DNA of 64,000 bases, taken from JALYRV01 sp036675475. Its GTDB lineage: Bacteria; Acidobacteriota; Vicinamibacteria; Vicinamibacterales; SCN-69-37. The notes below the pieces were generated by a model, which did no database searches, was not told where the DNA came from, and saw only the letters and a list, made by a program, of their open reading frames with translations. Shown here piece by piece: positions 50,842-58,360 of this stretch. The number at the start of each line of letters is the position of its first letter. The stretch's first letter is position 1. Where the stretch lies: positions 1 to 64,000 of the forward strand of contig JAKFEY010000036.1 of assembly GCA_036675475.1 (NCBI GenBank). Reading direction: 5' to 3'. The position numbers and the translations under genes were made by a program.

Positions 50842-52269
50842 GTGGTAACAGTGCGTCCGCGCATCATTCAGGGCGGTATGGGTGTCGGTATCTCGAACTG
50901 GCGGCTCGCGTCGGCGGTCTCGCGGCTCGGCCAGCTCGGGGTCGTTTCCGGCACCGCGCTCGACCAGGTGCTCGCGCGGCGGCTGCAGGACGGCGATCCG
51001 GGCGGGCACGTGCGGCGCAGCCTCGCGCGGTTTCCCGTCCCCGCCATCGCCGCGCGCCTGATCGAGCGCTTCTACGTGCCCGGCGGCAAGGCGGCGACGG
51101 CGCCCTATGCCACGCTGCCCCTGCCCGACATGACGCGCAATCGCGCGTTCGACGAGCTGTGCATGGCGGCCAACTTCGTCGAGGTGGATCTCGCGCGCGA
51201 AGGGCACGCCCATCCGGTGGGCATCAACTATCTCGAGAAGGTGCAGATGCAGCACCTGCCGTCGCTCTACGGCGCGATGCTGGCCGGCGTGAGCGTCGTG
51301 CTGATGGGCGCGGGCATTCCGGTGCGCATCCCGGGCGCGCTCGATCGCCTCGCCGCGCACGAGCCCGCGTCCTATCCGCTGCACGTCACCGGCACGGCGG
51401 CGGGCGAGGAGATCGCGCTCACGTTCGCGCCGCGCGATTACCTCGACGGGGACATGCCGGCGCTCCATCGGCCCATGTTCCTGGCCATCGTCTCGTCCGA
51501 CGTGCTCGCGAAGACGCTGCAGAAGAAAGCCAACGGCCGCGTCGACGGCTTCATCGTCGAGGGCCCGCGCGCCGGCGGCCACAGCGCGCCGCCGCGCGGC
51601 AAGCTGCAGTTGAACGGCCGCGGCGAGCCGATCTACGGCGACCGCGACCGCGTCGATCTCGTGAAGATGCGCGACCTGGGCCTGCCGTTCTGGATTGCCG
51701 GCGGCTGCGCCACGCCCGGCGCCCTTCGCGACGCGATGGCCAGCGGCGCGGCCGGCGTGCAGGTCGGGTCGGCCTTCGCGCTATGCGCCGAGTCCGGATT
51801 GCGCCCTGATTACCGTCTCGAGCTGCAGCGGCGCGCCATCGCCGGCGAGGTGGAGATCTTCAACGATCCAGCCGCGTCACCCACCGGCTTTCCCTTCAAG
51901 GTCGCGCGCCTGGCCGGCACGCTGTCCGAGCCCGAGGTGTATGGGGCGCGGCCGCGCATCTGCGATCTCGGCTATCTGCGCGAGCCCGTGAAGACGGCCG
52001 CGGGGGCGATCGAATTCCGGTGCCCGTCCGAGCCGGTGTCGCTCTATGTGGCGAAGGGCGGCGACGAGGCGGCGACGGCCGGCCGCAAGTGCGTGTGCAA
52101 CGCGCTGCTCGCCAATGCCGGGCAGGCGCAGGTGCGCGCGGGACGGCATGTGGAACCCGGCCTCGTCACGCTTGGAGAGGATCTGTCGTCGATTGCATCG
52201 TTCCGGCGCGCCGGCGCGCCGGACTACTCGGCGGCCGACGTCGTGGCCGTGCTCATGGCCGGGGCCTGA
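50842..52269 (+). CDS. Nitronate monooxygenase family protein
   Basis: The roughly 475-residue flavoprotein has RPRIIQGGMGVGISNWRLA at the N-terminus, GPRAGGHSAPP, and the FMN-phosphate loop AGGCATPGALRDAMASGAAG. These are the signatures of the nitronate monooxygenase/enoyl reductase TIM barrels. It is longer than typical enzymes (about 350) by a C-terminal domain with cysteines (RKCVCNALLANAG). ATG 50794 falls inside the operator palindrome, so the GTG at 50842 was preferred. Its 3' end overlaps the convergent radical SAM gene by 46 bp. A role in nitro-compound detoxification near the island is inferred. Confidence 0.85.
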   Translation: MVTVRPRIIQGGMGVGISNWRLASAVSRLGQLGVVSGTALDQVLARRLQDGDPGGHVRRSLARFPVPAIAARLIERFYVPGGKAATAPYATLPLPDMTRNRAFDELCMAANFVEVDLAREGHAHPVGINYLEKVQMQHLPSLYGAMLAGVSVVLMGAGIPVRIPGALDRLAAHEPASYPLHVTGTAAGEEIALTFAPRDYLDGDMPALHRPMFLAIVSSDVLAKTLQKKANGRVDGFIVEGPRAGGHSAPPRGKLQLNGRGEPIYGDRDRVDLVKMRDLGLPFWIAGGCATPGALRDAMASGAAGVQVGSAFALCAESGLRPDYRLELQRRAIAGEVEIFNDPAASPTGFPFKVARLAGTLSEPEVYGARPRICDLGYLREPVKTAAGAIEFRCPSEPVSLYVAKGGDEAATAGRKCVCNALLANAGQAQVRAGRHVEPGLVTLGEDLSSIASFRRAGAPDYSAADVVAVLMAGA

Positions 52270-53498
52270 GCGCCGCGCGGCCGCATGCGCCGCTTGAAGA
52301 TTGGCTTCGCGACCAGGCGCACCAGCCGCCGGTACGCTTCATAAACATAGAACCGCGCGCTGCGCTCCGCCAGCAGCGCCGCATCGTCGGGATTCACGAC
52401 CAGGCTGACTTCGATGTTCGGCGCGGCGCCGATCGGCAGCCAGTGGCGCCGGCAGGCCTCGTAGACGTGCGCCATCACGCGCCGCATGTCTTCATAGTGG
52501 GGCGCGGGCCATTCGGCCATGTCGGATCCGATCGTCGGCCGAAACACGCACACGGTGGGGAAGGCGCCAAGCGCCGCAATCCGATCGATCCCCTCGAGCG
52601 TGCGCTCCACGGGCTCGACGCCGGCAATGATCTCGCCCGACACCGCGCCGCGCGGCATGCGCGCCGCGCAGTACGCCATGGCCTCGAAGAACAAGGCCTG
52701 GCCATGCACGCGCGCCTTGCCGGGGCAGAGCCGCTCGAACCATTCGGGATCGATGAACTCGACGCAGAACGACAGGTGATCGACGCCGGCGTCGATGAGC
52801 GCGTCGTAGCGTGAGAAGTCGCGCTCGGGCGCCAGCTGCACGCCGACGAGCAAGCCCGCGCGCGCCTTGATCGCCTTCACGTAGGGCAGCGCGAACGCCA
52901 GGCCCTTCGAGCCGAGGAACCCGCCGTTCAGATGCACGAACGTCACACCCGACTCGTCGCGCGCCGCGATGCAGGTCTCGACCACATCGTCGATCGTCTT
53001 GTCGGCCGCTTCACTGGCGCCGACGTTCTGGCCGGTGGTGCAGAAGCGGCAGTTGAGCGCGGGGTCGTAATTCCAGAACGCGCAGACCTGGTTGATGTAG
53101 ATGCCGAGATAGGTGCCCTGCAGCACGCCGATGCGCTGCATCGGCACGCCGCGCGTCGTCTCGCGCGTGTACCAGGACGGCTCCTGCGGCAGGCGCGTGC
53201 CGTAGTGATGGCCGGTGCGGCTGTCGACGATGACGTAGCCGGTGCTGCCGCTGCCGGCCAGCAGGTAGGGCGAAGACGCCGCAAACGCCTCGGTCACGGG
53301 CACGTTGAGCCAGATTTCCTTCTTGAGGGCGCTGCCGGTCGGCAGCACCACTTCGAGTCCCGATCCGAGGCCGGCGCGGGTGCGCGAGATGCCGCGCGCG
53401 CCGTCGAGCGACGTCGACTCCGGCACCTGCATGCCGCGGCAGAAGAGATCGATCTCCAGTTCGCAGGCGTTGAGCGGGGCGGTGACGGCGGGCGTCAT
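52224..53498 (-). CDS. Atypical radical SAM protein
   Basis: The 424-residue protein has the radical SAM barrel pattern (GVTFVHLNGGFLGSKGL for the GGE region, ISGEIIAGVEP-like strand). Its cluster cysteines read YINQVCAFWNYDPALNCRFC split by the cap: Cys139, Cys150 and Cys153, that is CX10CX2C instead of CX3CX2C. A beta-rich N-terminal domain (1-125) precedes it. It is the last gene of the NirK group, 10 bp after the cupin gene. The product may modify a protein or metabolite linked to nitrite or copper, but this is a guess. Confidence 0.82.
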   Translation of the reverse strand: MTPAVTAPLNACELEIDLFCRGMQVPESTSLDGARGISRTRAGLGSGLEVVLPTGSALKKEIWLNVPVTEAFAASSPYLLAGSGSTGYVIVDSRTGHHYGTRLPQEPSWYTRETTRGVPMQRIGVLQGTYLGIYINQVCAFWNYDPALNCRFCTTGQNVGASEAADKTIDDVVETCIAARDESGVTFVHLNGGFLGSKGLAFALPYVKAIKARAGLLVGVQLAPERDFSRYDALIDAGVDHLSFCVEFIDPEWFERLCPGKARVHGQALFFEAMAYCAARMPRGAVSGEIIAGVEPVERTLEGIDRIAALGAFPTVCVFRPTIGSDMAEWPAPHYEDMRRVMAHVYEACRRHWLPIGAAPNIEVSLVVNPDDAALLAERSARFYVYEAYRRLVRLVAKPIFKRRMRPRGAQAPAMSTATTSAAE

Positions 53499-53508
53499 GG
53501 CGCGGCGC

Positions 53509-53838
53509 TCAGGCGGCCGGCTGGTCGCGCATCATGATGAGCAGCATGCGCGACACTTCGGTGGCGTCGACGGCATGCGGCACGTTGGCCGGCAGCCGGA
53601 CGAGCGTGCCGGCGGCGGCACGGACCGGCGTGCCGCCGACGGTGAGGATCAGGGATCCGCTGATCACGAGCGCGAGGGCATCGAACGCCGTGGTGTGCTC
53701 GGTCAGCCCCTGCTCGGCATCGAAGGCGAACAGCGTGACGTTGCCGCCGGCGCTGCGCGCGAGCACGCGGCTGGCGATGCCCTTCTCTGCGGGTTGAATC
53801 AGGGCGGTCAGCGCGAGTGCTTCAGCTGCGGGAATCAT
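53509..53838 (-). CDS. Cupin-domain protein (109 aa)
   Basis: A single cupin barrel with GLTEHTTAFDALALVISGS (first metal motif) and AAGTLVRLPANVPHAVDA (second motif, His). The likely metal ligands are His, Glu and the late His. Proteins of this type accompany denitrification genes and may sense or store a metal. It lies between the cupredoxin and radical SAM genes on the same strand. Confidence 0.87.
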   Translation of the reverse strand: MIPAAEALALTALIQPAEKGIASRVLARSAGGNVTLFAFDAEQGLTEHTTAFDALALVISGSLILTVGGTPVRAAAGTLVRLPANVPHAVDATEVSRMLLIMMRDQPAA

Positions 53839-53871
53839 GTCAGTCTCCTTCGATCCGTGTGTGCGTTGCGG

Positions 53872-54327
53872 TCAGCGGACGGTGAGCGTCCCCTTCATGC
53901 CGCCCGAGACGTGCCCCGGGAAGCTGCAGATGTAGGTGTAGGTGCCGGGCTTGGTCGGCGCCTTGAAGTCGGCGCTGACGGTTTCGCCCGCCCCCGCGAG
54001 CTTCGTCGCCACCAGGATCTTGCCCTTGAGCGCCGCCGGGATGTAGTCGGTGGCCTTGGCCATCGCGGCCATCATCGCGAACGCTGCAGGGTCGGTGCCA
54101 GGCGCCAGCAGCACGAAGTTGTGCGCCATGGTCGCCTTCGGCTGCATGCTCTTGGTGCTGAGCGTCACGCGCAGCAGCTCGCCGGGCTTGGCCGTGATCT
54201 TCGGCATGCTGAAGGCCAGGTTGTCGCCGCCGGTGAGCGCGATGACGCGCGGCGCGGCGGGGGCGGCGGTGGCGGCGCCCGCGGCAATCGCGAGCGCCAG
54301 GATGCCAGTCGTAAACAGTGTCTTCAT
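53872..54327 (-). CDS. Azurin-like blue copper protein (cupredoxin)
   Basis: The 151-residue periplasmic protein has a signal peptide (1-21, AAGAATAAPAAP). Type 1 copper ligands are visible as His in MAHNFVLL and CSFPGHVSGGM (Cys, His, Met). The spacing from Cys to His (5) and His to Met (5) is like plastocyanin. It lies 41 bp downstream of nirK and is the probable electron donor to NirK and perhaps to NosZ. Confidence 0.93.
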   Translation of the reverse strand: MKTLFTTGILALAIAAGAATAAPAAPRVIALTGGDNLAFSMPKITAKPGELLRVTLSTKSMQPKATMAHNFVLLAPGTDPAAFAMMAAMAKATDYIPAALKGKILVATKLAGAGETVSADFKAPTKPGTYTYICSFPGHVSGGMKGTLTVR

Positions 54328-54367
54328 GATGCGGTCCTTCTTCCGTATGAATCGGTGATGAGTGCGG

Positions 54368-55549
54368 TCAGTGCTTCATCGTGGCCGTCGGGCGCGTCGT
54401 CGAGCCGTTCTTCGACGTCGCCACAATCTGCCCGACCGCGCCTTTCTGGACGTCGGCGAACTCGTGGTCGACGAGCACGTAGCGTCCCTCCTCGGGCACG
54501 ATGAACTCGAGCACGGCGCCGTTGCTCGATCCGAGGAGCGCGGTCTGCATGCCGCGCCATTCGTTCTTCAGGTTGCCCTCGTACCAGACCCGGTCGAACA
54601 CCGCGCCGATGACGTGCGCGCTCGACTGGTCGTTGGGGCCGACGTTGGCGAAGTAGAGCCGCACGCGCTCGCCCTCGCGCGCCTGGAGGGGCGTGTCGGT
54701 GAGCGCGCCGCTGTGGCCGTTGAACAGCACGTGCGACGGCTGCTTCTTCTGCGCGGCGTCGAAGTCGAACTCGTAGAGCCCGCCGGCGCCTTCCTTCAGG
54801 TAGAACTCCGACTGCACGACCGCGTAGCGGCGCGTCGCGGTGTCGTCGGTGGGATAGCCCTCGCGCGGCGACACGATGACGATGCCGTACTGGCCCATCG
54901 CGACGTGCTGCAGCACCGGCGGGATCCCGCAGTGATACATGAAGATGCCGGGATAGTTGGCCACCCACTCGAACGTGATGGTCTGGCCCGGCATGATCGG
55001 CTGCCACTTGTCGTCGGCCGCGACCGTGGCCGCGTGGAAGTCGATCGAGTGATGCATCGGCTGCTGCAGCGGCAGCGCCTTCTGCAGGTTCGACGCGGCG
55101 GCCTGCTGCAGGAACGGCGCGTTGCCGGCGGCCGGCGAGGTCACCGACACTTTCTCCATGGTGCGGTTCTTCATCGTGAACTGGATGCGATCCCCTTCAC
55201 GGACGTGCACGACCGGGCCGGGCACGGTGCCGCCGAACGTCCACGCCTGATAGCGGACGCCGGGCGCGATCTCAATCTCCTGCGCGACGATGTCCATGCG
55301 CACCTGGTGCGTGCGGTTGCCGGGCTGCAGCGGCGCCACGTACGGCAGGTGCGTCACCGTGTCGCCGACGACGGGCGGGCCCGCGTAGTTGTCTTCTTCG
55401 ACGATCTCCGCCTTCGGCGTGCCGAACACCTTGCCGTTCAGCGTTTCATCCGAGGCGTTGCGCGCGCGCACGGCCATCGGAATCGCGGCGATGAGGGCCA
55501 GCGCCGCGATCGACGCGGCCAGCGTGGTGCGAACAGTGGATGCGGACAT
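54368..55549 (-). CDS. nirK: Copper-containing nitrite reductase NirK
   Basis: The 393-residue periplasmic enzyme reduces nitrite to nitric oxide. It has a signal peptide (1-30) and two cupredoxin domains. Type 1 copper ligands are His167 (MHHSIDFHAA), Cys207 and His215 (YHCGIPPVLQH). Type 2 ligands are His172, His206 and His362 (VDHEF). Catalytic residues Asp170 and His312 (SSAHVIGAVF) are present. The usual axial Met, five residues after His215 in HxxxGMYG, is Gln220 here, and a Met lies at 218. The gene follows scdA by 3 bp and precedes the cupredoxin gene. Confidence 0.94.
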   Translation of the reverse strand: MSASTVRTTLAASIAALALIAAIPMAVRARNASDETLNGKVFGTPKAEIVEEDNYAGPPVVGDTVTHLPYVAPLQPGNRTHQVRMDIVAQEIEIAPGVRYQAWTFGGTVPGPVVHVREGDRIQFTMKNRTMEKVSVTSPAAGNAPFLQQAAASNLQKALPLQQPMHHSIDFHAATVAADDKWQPIMPGQTITFEWVANYPGIFMYHCGIPPVLQHVAMGQYGIVIVSPREGYPTDDTATRRYAVVQSEFYLKEGAGGLYEFDFDAAQKKQPSHVLFNGHSGALTDTPLQAREGERVRLYFANVGPNDQSSAHVIGAVFDRVWYEGNLKNEWRGMQTALLGSSNGAVLEFIVPEEGRYVLVDHEFADVQKGAVGQIVATSKNGSTTRPTATMKH

Positions 55550-55552
55550 GAT

Positions 55553-56272
55553 TCAGGCTCCCTGGCGCGCCGTCTGCGCCAGCGCGTGCGCGCGCGGAAA
55601 CAGGATGTTGTTTTCGAGGTGAACGTGAAGGGTCATGAGCGCCTCGAGTTCGCCCAGCCCGTAATACAACCCCTGCGTCGTCGGGCACGCGCCCTCGGGC
55701 GCGCGGTAGTTGCCCGTGGCGCTGCGCAGCGCGGCGAGCGCGCGGCCGGCCTCTTCGTGATCCGCTTCGAGCGTCGCCTCGGCCTTCGCGAACCACTCCG
55801 CCTCTTCGCGCAGGGCGGTACCGGCTTCGATCCGCTCGATGAGCGGAAAGATTTCGGCCTCTTCCCACTTCGTGTGGGGCATCATGCCGGCGATGAAGCT
55901 CTCGAGCACGTTCGCGATGGTGCTCGCGTTGGGCTGCGTCGTGGCGCCGTGACGCTCCTCGACGCGGCGCGCCATCGCCAGCAGGCGCGGCAGCTCGGCG
56001 CTCAGCGGGTCGTGGAACGATTCGACGATGTGCGCCGTGAGCTCGCGCAGCGGGCGCGCGTCCCACTTGAGGCGCGTGGGCACCGCGGGCGCCGTGGCGG
56101 TCGCGAGCTCGGATGCGAGCGCCTCGAAGGGAATGGCGCGCTCGACGCAGACGTCGGCCAGCGGCCGCTTGCCGCCGCAGCAGAAATCGATGCCGTGCTT
56201 CTGGAAGACGGCAATCGTTGCCGGCTCGGCGGCGGCCAGCTCGGCGACAGTGGTTGCGGATGTGAAGGTCAT
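55553..56272 (-). CDS. scdA: Iron-sulfur cluster repair protein ScdA/RIC (copy 1)
   Basis: The 239-residue di-iron protein repairs Fe-S centres damaged by NO. It has the N-terminal DUF542 domain (HGIDFCCGGKRPLADVC, Cys31/Cys32) and a C-terminal hemerythrin-like domain with His and Glu ligands (MPHTKWEEAEIFPLIER, LHVHLENNILFPR). It lies 3 bp upstream of nirK, so its expression follows NO production. A 10-bp inverted repeat overlies the ribosome-binding region. Confidence 0.94.
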   Translation of the reverse strand: MTFTSATTVAELAAAEPATIAVFQKHGIDFCCGGKRPLADVCVERAIPFEALASELATATAPAVPTRLKWDARPLRELTAHIVESFHDPLSAELPRLLAMARRVEERHGATTQPNASTIANVLESFIAGMMPHTKWEEAEIFPLIERIEAGTALREEAEWFAKAEATLEADHEEAGRALAALRSATGNYRAPEGACPTTQGLYYGLGELEALMTLHVHLENNILFPRAHALAQTARQGA

Positions 56273-56274
56273 TG

Positions 56275-56303
56275 CTCGTAATCTCCTGCGAGAAGATTAC
56301 GAG
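56275..56303. promoter_or_regulatory. Inverted repeat over the scdA-nirK ribosome-binding site
   Basis: CTCGTAATCT (56275-56284) and AGATTACGAG (56294-56303) pair perfectly around a 9-nt centre. On the transcribed strand the AGGAG lies at the edge of the downstream arm, 11 nt before the scdA start. It could bind a repressor or hide the ribosome-binding site in RNA. Confidence 0.55.
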
Positions 56304-56355
56304 GCCCCGGCCCGGCCGTCGTTGCGCTGGCGCAACTACGCGCCGATTGTCGAAA

Positions 56356-57024
56356 TTATTCCGCGGCGGCGGCCGCTTCTTCGAGGGCGGGCGGGTCGAC
56401 GACGGTCATGGCGCCGCGGGACGTGCGCAGCAGCCCATCCGATTCCCACGCCGCCACGAGCCGGCTGACGGTGAACAGCGACGTGCCGGTCAGGTCGGCG
56501 AGCTCCTGGCGCGTGATGGGATGAACGATGCGCCAGCCCTGCGGCGTGCGCTCGCCCGAGTCGTGCGCCAGGCGGACGAGCGCGCGCGCCACGCGCTGCG
56601 GCACGCGATCGCTGGTCAGCTCCTGCATGCGCGTGAGCGCGCCGGTCATATGGCCCGACATGGCCGACATGAGGTTGGTTTTCAGGCGCGGGAAGGCGTC
56701 CGAGAGGGCGCGCATGTCTTCGGCCGCCCAGACGAGCACGCGCAGCGGTGACACCGCGGTGGCCGTGACCGGAAAGCGCGCGTTGGGCAGGACGGCAATC
56801 GCGGCGAACGGGTCGCCCGGCCCCATGTAGCGCACGATGACTTCGGTGCCGTCGGGTGCCGAGCGGGTGAGCTTGAGGTGGCCGACCTGGATCAGGGCCG
56901 CGAAATCCGCGGCGTCGCCTTCAGATGCGAGCGTCTCGCGCGCCGAAAGCATGCGGACGCGGCTCTTCCCGAGCAGCGTGCGCTGCTCCTCGTCGGTCAG
57001 TCCCTCGAGCAGCGTGATCGGCAT
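56356..57024 (-). CDS. Crp/Fnr-family transcription regulator
   Basis: The 222-residue protein has the cNMP-type beta roll (about 10-120) and a C-terminal helix-turn-helix TRQELADLTGTSLFTVSRLV. It has no cysteine cluster, so it is not a [4Fe-4S] FNR; it fits the DNR/NnrR type that responds to NO through haem. In the recognition helix the FNR Glu is replaced by Phe while Ser-Arg is kept. Its start is inside the preceding gene (104-nt overlap). It probably binds the palindromes at 50792 and 59135. Confidence 0.9.
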   Translation of the reverse strand: MPITLLEGLTDEEQRTLLGKSRVRMLSARETLASEGDAADFAALIQVGHLKLTRSAPDGTEVIVRYMGPGDPFAAIAVLPNARFPVTATAVSPLRVLVWAAEDMRALSDAFPRLKTNLMSAMSGHMTGALTRMQELTSDRVPQRVARALVRLAHDSGERTPQGWRIVHPITRQELADLTGTSLFTVSRLVAAWESDGLLRTSRGAMTVVDPPALEEAAAAAE

Positions 57025-58360
57025 GTGCGGGCGTGCGCCCTTGATAGAGCATATAAACGAGATGCCACGCGTGCAATGCGAGCCCGGCGAGCAGCAGCGC
57101 CGCCGCCCAGCGGATGGCGGGCGTACTCGCGGCCGACAGGCCCCACGCCAGCAGCGGCACGCCGGCGGTCCAGGCCACGAGCACCGCGCGCGCCAGGCGC
57201 GGCGCCGAGAGCCCGTGCACGCTGAAGGGGGGCCGTTCGCCCGGACGCGCGGCCAGGGCGCGATACCACGCGTAGTACGGCACGAGCCGTCCGTGCATGC
57301 CGACGATCATCTGCGCGAGAAACCCGAGCAGGCCGGCGGTGCCGTAGATCCACGACAGCGTGAGACTGGGTGACGCGCCGGCGCGGCTGAGGCGATAGCC
57401 GAGCACGCACGCCACGACCAGCCAGAGAAACGCCAGATGCACTTGCCGGATGCTCCAGTCGGGGCGCGGCAGCGCGGGCGGGCGCGGCAGCCGGCGCACC
57501 GCGGTGCGCGCGATCTGGAACACGAACGTGGCAAGGCCCGCGAGCATCCAGGCGCCCGCCGCCGGCACGAGCGGCCATCCCGTGAACAGCGCCAGCGTCA
57601 GCAGCACCAGGCCGCCCTCGAGCAGCACGGCGCTTGCCCAGAGCGCGCGGCCCTTCGGCATCGCCGACGGCAGCATCATCGGAATCAGGCGGTAGGCGAG
57701 GCCGACGACCATCATCATCGCCCAGCCAACCGCGGCGAGATGCGCGTGCGTATAGGTGGCGGCGACGGGTGACAGGCCGAGGAAGCCGCGCGTGCGATCG
57801 AGGCCGATGAGGATGCCGAGCGTGCCGGCCGCCATGATGTTGACGAAGGCGAGCCGGACGTGCGTCGAGACGGCGGCGGGGACCGGCGAGCGCGACAGGC
57901 CGCGCGACGCGCGCCAGCCGACGCGCAGAATCGCCGCGAGCACCATGCCGGCCGACCACGCCATGCCGTCGTAGGTGCCGATCCAGAAGTGCGACACCAT
58001 GCCGACCGCGCCCGCGGCAAACGACGCGAAGGCCGCCCAGTCGAGGCGGCGCACCGGCATCGCCACGCCAAGCGCGAGCGGCGCCACCAGATAGAACGAT
58101 CCGAGAATCGAGCCGCTGATCCAGCCGATCGTCAGCAGGTGGACGATCGCGATCATCTTCGGGTGGTAGAAGGAGCCGCCGGGCAGGGCCGGCCAGACGA
58201 CCAGCGCGCCGAACGCCAGCGCGAGGCTGGCGTGGGCGAACGCGAAGTACGCCATCGGCAGCGCCGAGTCGGGCGCGAGCGGATTGAGGCGCACCGCGGC
58301 GGCGGGTCCCGGGGTCGCCGGCGTCGAGCGCCCGCGACCGCGGGCCGCTAGCACGCTCAC
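56921..58360 (-). CDS. COX1-like heme-copper membrane protein
   Basis: The 479-residue protein has about 12 helices and histidines in membrane positions: His66, His74, His124, His205/His207 (YTHAHLAAVGW), His308 and His356. This pattern resembles haem-copper oxidase subunit I relatives found beside hemerythrin and denitrification genes and often called cbb3 subunit I or NnrS-like. No full CuB ligand set can be confirmed. It starts at GTG overlapping the scdA copy 2 stop, and ends 104 nt inside the regulator gene. Function is unknown; NO handling is inferred. Confidence 0.75.
   Translation of the reverse strand: MSVLAARGRGRSTPATPGPAAAVRLNPLAPDSALPMAYFAFAHASLALAFGALVVWPALPGGSFYHPKMIAIVHLLTIGWISGSILGSFYLVAPLALGVAMPVRRLDWAAFASFAAGAVGMVSHFWIGTYDGMAWSAGMVLAAILRVGWRASRGLSRSPVPAAVSTHVRLAFVNIMAAGTLGILIGLDRTRGFLGLSPVAATYTHAHLAAVGWAMMMVVGLAYRLIPMMLPSAMPKGRALWASAVLLEGGLVLLTLALFTGWPLVPAAGAWMLAGLATFVFQIARTAVRRLPRPPALPRPDWSIRQVHLAFLWLVVACVLGYRLSRAGASPSLTLSWIYGTAGLLGFLAQMIVGMHGRLVPYYAWYRALAARPGERPPFSVHGLSAPRLARAVLVAWTAGVPLLAWGLSAASTPAIRWAAALLLAGLALHAWHLVYMLYQGRTPAHADHAARGTDRRGAAHAAREEPRPHAFGARDARI

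Noticed and set aside
54362..56281. A 639-codon plus-strand frame opposite nirK and scdA
   Set aside because: It is antisense to two unmistakable genes and its product has no recognisable domain.
56356..57024. Oxygen-sensing FNR with a [4Fe-4S] cluster
   Set aside because: No cysteine is present in the N-terminal region, so a DNR/NnrR-like sensor is more likely.
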